Below are positions 62,804 to 64,000 of a DNA stretch of 64,000 bases, in pieces. The stretch's first letter is position 1; the number at the start of each line of letters is the position of its first letter. Position numbers and translations under genes: made by a program. The notes beneath the pieces were generated by a model that ran no database searches, had not been told where the DNA came from, and was given only the letters and a program-made list of their open reading frames with translations. Source of the stretch: Micromonospora wenchangensis (GTDB lineage: Bacteria > Actinomycetota > Actinomycetes > Mycobacteriales > Micromonosporaceae); NCBI RefSeq assembly GCF_002210435.1, contig NZ_MZMV01000022.1, positions 1 through 64,000 of the forward strand, read 5' to 3'.

Positions 62804-63309
62804 CAGCGCAGCAGGTCCGCCAGGCGGCGGACACTGCCCGCGCTCATGAAGTCGTACACGTCCAGCGACCGGTCGAACTGCGCCTCGATGGCGGTGATGA
62901 TGCGCAGGGCCGAGAGCGAGTCGCCGCCCAGTTCCAGGAAGTCGTCGTGCACGCCGACGCGCGTCACGCCCATCGTCTCCGACCAGATCGCCGCCACACG
63001 GCGTTCGACGTCGTCGCGGGGCTCCTCGAACAGGGCGCAATGCCCGTCCGCCACCGCGGCGGCGAGGGATTCGGCGTTCGCCGCGTCACCGGCCGGAATG
63101 CTCTCCACGATCAGGACGGCCGCGAGCCCGCTGTCCTCGCCCAACTCCTGCCACACGTGGTTACGCAGGATCGGCCCGCTCACGTACTGGTTCAGCTCGG
63201 CGGCCGCCACGGTCACGTCCCGCCCATCGCAGCGCACGATCACGGTCTCGGCTCGGCGGACCGCGGAATGCGCGGACAGGACCTCGGATATCTTCGGCAG
63301 GCTCACCAC
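62803..63309 (-). CDS. Carrier protein with N-terminal Asub-like domain
   Basis: A 168-residue protein. Residues 1-90 resemble an adenylation C-terminal subdomain (ISEVLSAHSAVRRAETVIVR, then LAAVLIVESIPAGDA) without a catalytic core. Residues 92-168 are a carrier domain (VAAIWSETMG, DDFLELGGDSLSALRI). It overlaps the thioesterase gene by 7 bases and the ligase by 1, so the three are translationally coupled. It looks like the tail of a split NRPS-like synthetase. Confidence 0.8.
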   Translation of the reverse strand: MVSLPKISEVLSAHSAVRRAETVIVRCDGRDVTVAAAELNQYVSGPILRNHVWQELGEDSGLAAVLIVESIPAGDAANAESLAAAVADGHCALFEEPRDDVERRVAAIWSETMGVTRVGVHDDFLELGGDSLSALRIITAIEAQFDRSLDVYDFMSAGSVRRLADLLR

Positions 63310-64000
63310 TGTGGTATCTCTCCTCTGATGATCTCGGCGACGAGCTTGTACACCTTGGGATCGCGCAGCAGATCGTCGTGCTCCACATCGAGGCTGATGG
63401 TCCGCGCCGGCTGCACCGGCGGCTCGTGTTCGAGCGAGGTCACGAACAGCGGAGTCGACGCGCGGGTGTCGAACCCGCCCTCACCGGCCAGCAGCAGGTA
63501 GTCCAGATAGGCGGTGAACCCGGCGGTGAGTTCCTGATGGAGGAACAGTGGCAGGGACAACCGGTCGGCGACCGCGCGCATCAGCGCCTCGTAGTGTTCG
63601 GTCAGGCCCGCCGCGACAAGCCGCAGGTCGTCCGGATACCTCGTCACGATCTGCTCGGAAAGCGCACGGGCGTCCGCCAGTTCCTGCGCGGTCAACTGCC
63701 GGGCCGAGGACTGCACCGCCGACATGAACTGGTCGGCCACCGATTCGCCGGTCGTGGGCACGGCGTCGAAGAGTACGACCACGGGTGCCGGGCCGGTCGC
63801 GGCGATCGCGTCCGCGAGGCGGGTGGCCAGCGCGCCGCCGGCGCAGTAGCCCAGCACCGCGCGCACCGGTCGGCCGGTCGCGGCGAGTTCGGCGGCCCAG
63901 CGGTCCACGCTCGCCGCCAGCGGGCCGGCACCGGCCTGCCTGAAGTGCAGGAAGCAGGCGTCGACCGGCACCCCCTCGGCCAGGTCGGTGAAGCCCGCCG
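63303..64000 (-). CDS. Thioesterase/acyl hydrolase with Cys nucleophile, N-terminus outside window
   Basis: The frame stays open through the right edge (AGFTDLAEGVPVDACFLHF), so the N-terminus is missing; about 232 residues are visible. It has an alpha/beta-hydrolase type thioesterase fold. The nucleophile elbow reads LGYCAGGALATRL, with Cys where Ser is usual (codon at 63843-63845). An acid follows strand 6 (VVVLFDAVPT), and a His occurs in LDVEHDDLL near the C-terminus. Cys-type thioesterases in NRPS pathways can form strained rings or amides, as in obafluorin and sulfazecin. It heads the visible part of the minus-strand operon. Confidence 0.8.
   Translation of the reverse strand, partial: AGFTDLAEGVPVDACFLHFRQAGAGPLAASVDRWAAELAATGRPVRAVLGYCAGGALATRLADAIAATGPAPVVVLFDAVPTTGESVADQFMSAVQSSARQLTAQELADARALSEQIVTRYPDDLRLVAAGLTEHYEALMRAVADRLSLPLFLHQELTAGFTAYLDYLLLAGEGGFDTRASTPLFVTSLEHEPPVQPARTISLDVEHDDLLRDPKVYKLVAEIIRGEIPQW

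Noticed and set aside
62819..63040. Upstream extension of the ligase frame
   Set aside because: It lies entirely within the carrier protein gene; ATG 62803 couples to the carrier stop and matches ligase length.
1..64000. CRISPR arrays, tRNA or rRNA genes, riboswitches, integrase or attachment sites
   Set aside because: I scanned by eye for regularly spaced repeats, tRNA-like cloverleafs and integrases and saw none; a covariance-model search would be decisive.

Overview
The window is very GC-rich, with GTG/TTG starts, ATGA/GTGA gene overlaps, and secreted proteins carrying ricin-B, CBM6 and IPT domains. Together these point to a filamentous actinomycete, most likely Micromonosporaceae (inference, no marker gene present). 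No rRNA, tRNA, CRISPR array or intact mobile element was seen. The window is cut inside genes at both ends: an NRPS at base 2 and a thioesterase at base 64000.

Layout. (1) 2-20951: a plus-strand NRPS/PKS assembly line. It reads C-A-T-Cy-A(Cys)-T-Ox, then TubC dock-C-A-T-TE, then A-T-C-A-T-KS-KR-ACP-TE with no acyltransferase, followed by two GSCFA/SGNH proteins. A TauD-type oxygenase and an oppositely oriented FAD monooxygenase follow (20974-22942). (2) 23153-30205: a Tat-exported esterase, a LysR regulator divergent from an NmrA-like oxidoreductase plus darcynin-like protein, an aldo/keto reductase pseudogene, and an LPVTG-anchored protein with seven IPT/TIG domains. (3) 30305-33346: a minus-strand operon of acyl-CoA dehydrogenase-like, PIG-L deacetylase, methyltransferase and GT2 proteins. 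(4) 33826-36286: an EspR-like regulator, a seven-helix MAB_1171c-type membrane protein and an ImmA/IrrE-like metalloprotease. (5) 36692-41934: a compact operon of P450-carrier protein fusion, HydE-like radical SAM enzyme, free-standing condensation-fold protein and AMP ligase. (6) 42206-47203: two secreted carbohydrate-related proteins with near-identical ricin-B C-termini. (7) 47296-51626: a methyltransferase/MFS pair divergent from an XRE-cupin regulator, a transposase relic and an LLM oxidoreductase. (8) 51574-56818: on the minus strand, a 20-residue peptide with an excellent ribosome binding site, a TPR protein, a free-standing condensation-fold protein and an MFS exporter. (9) 57011-57952: an APH-type phosphotransferase. 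(10) 58208-64000: on the minus strand, a Cys-nucleophile thioesterase, carrier protein, AMP ligase, carrier-TE with the nucleophile lost, a condensation-fold protein and a 57-residue double-Gly leader-like peptide.

The most notable theme is that three unrelated-looking gene sets within 27 kb (sets 5, 8 and 10) each contain exactly one free-standing condensation-domain protein. Each of these proteins keeps only the second His and the Asp of HHxxxDG. Two of the sets also encode a small peptide next to these enzymes, which suggests dissociated NRPS-type machinery that may act on, or together with, ribosomal peptides. That function is inference; the sequence shows only the gene content, motifs and organisation.
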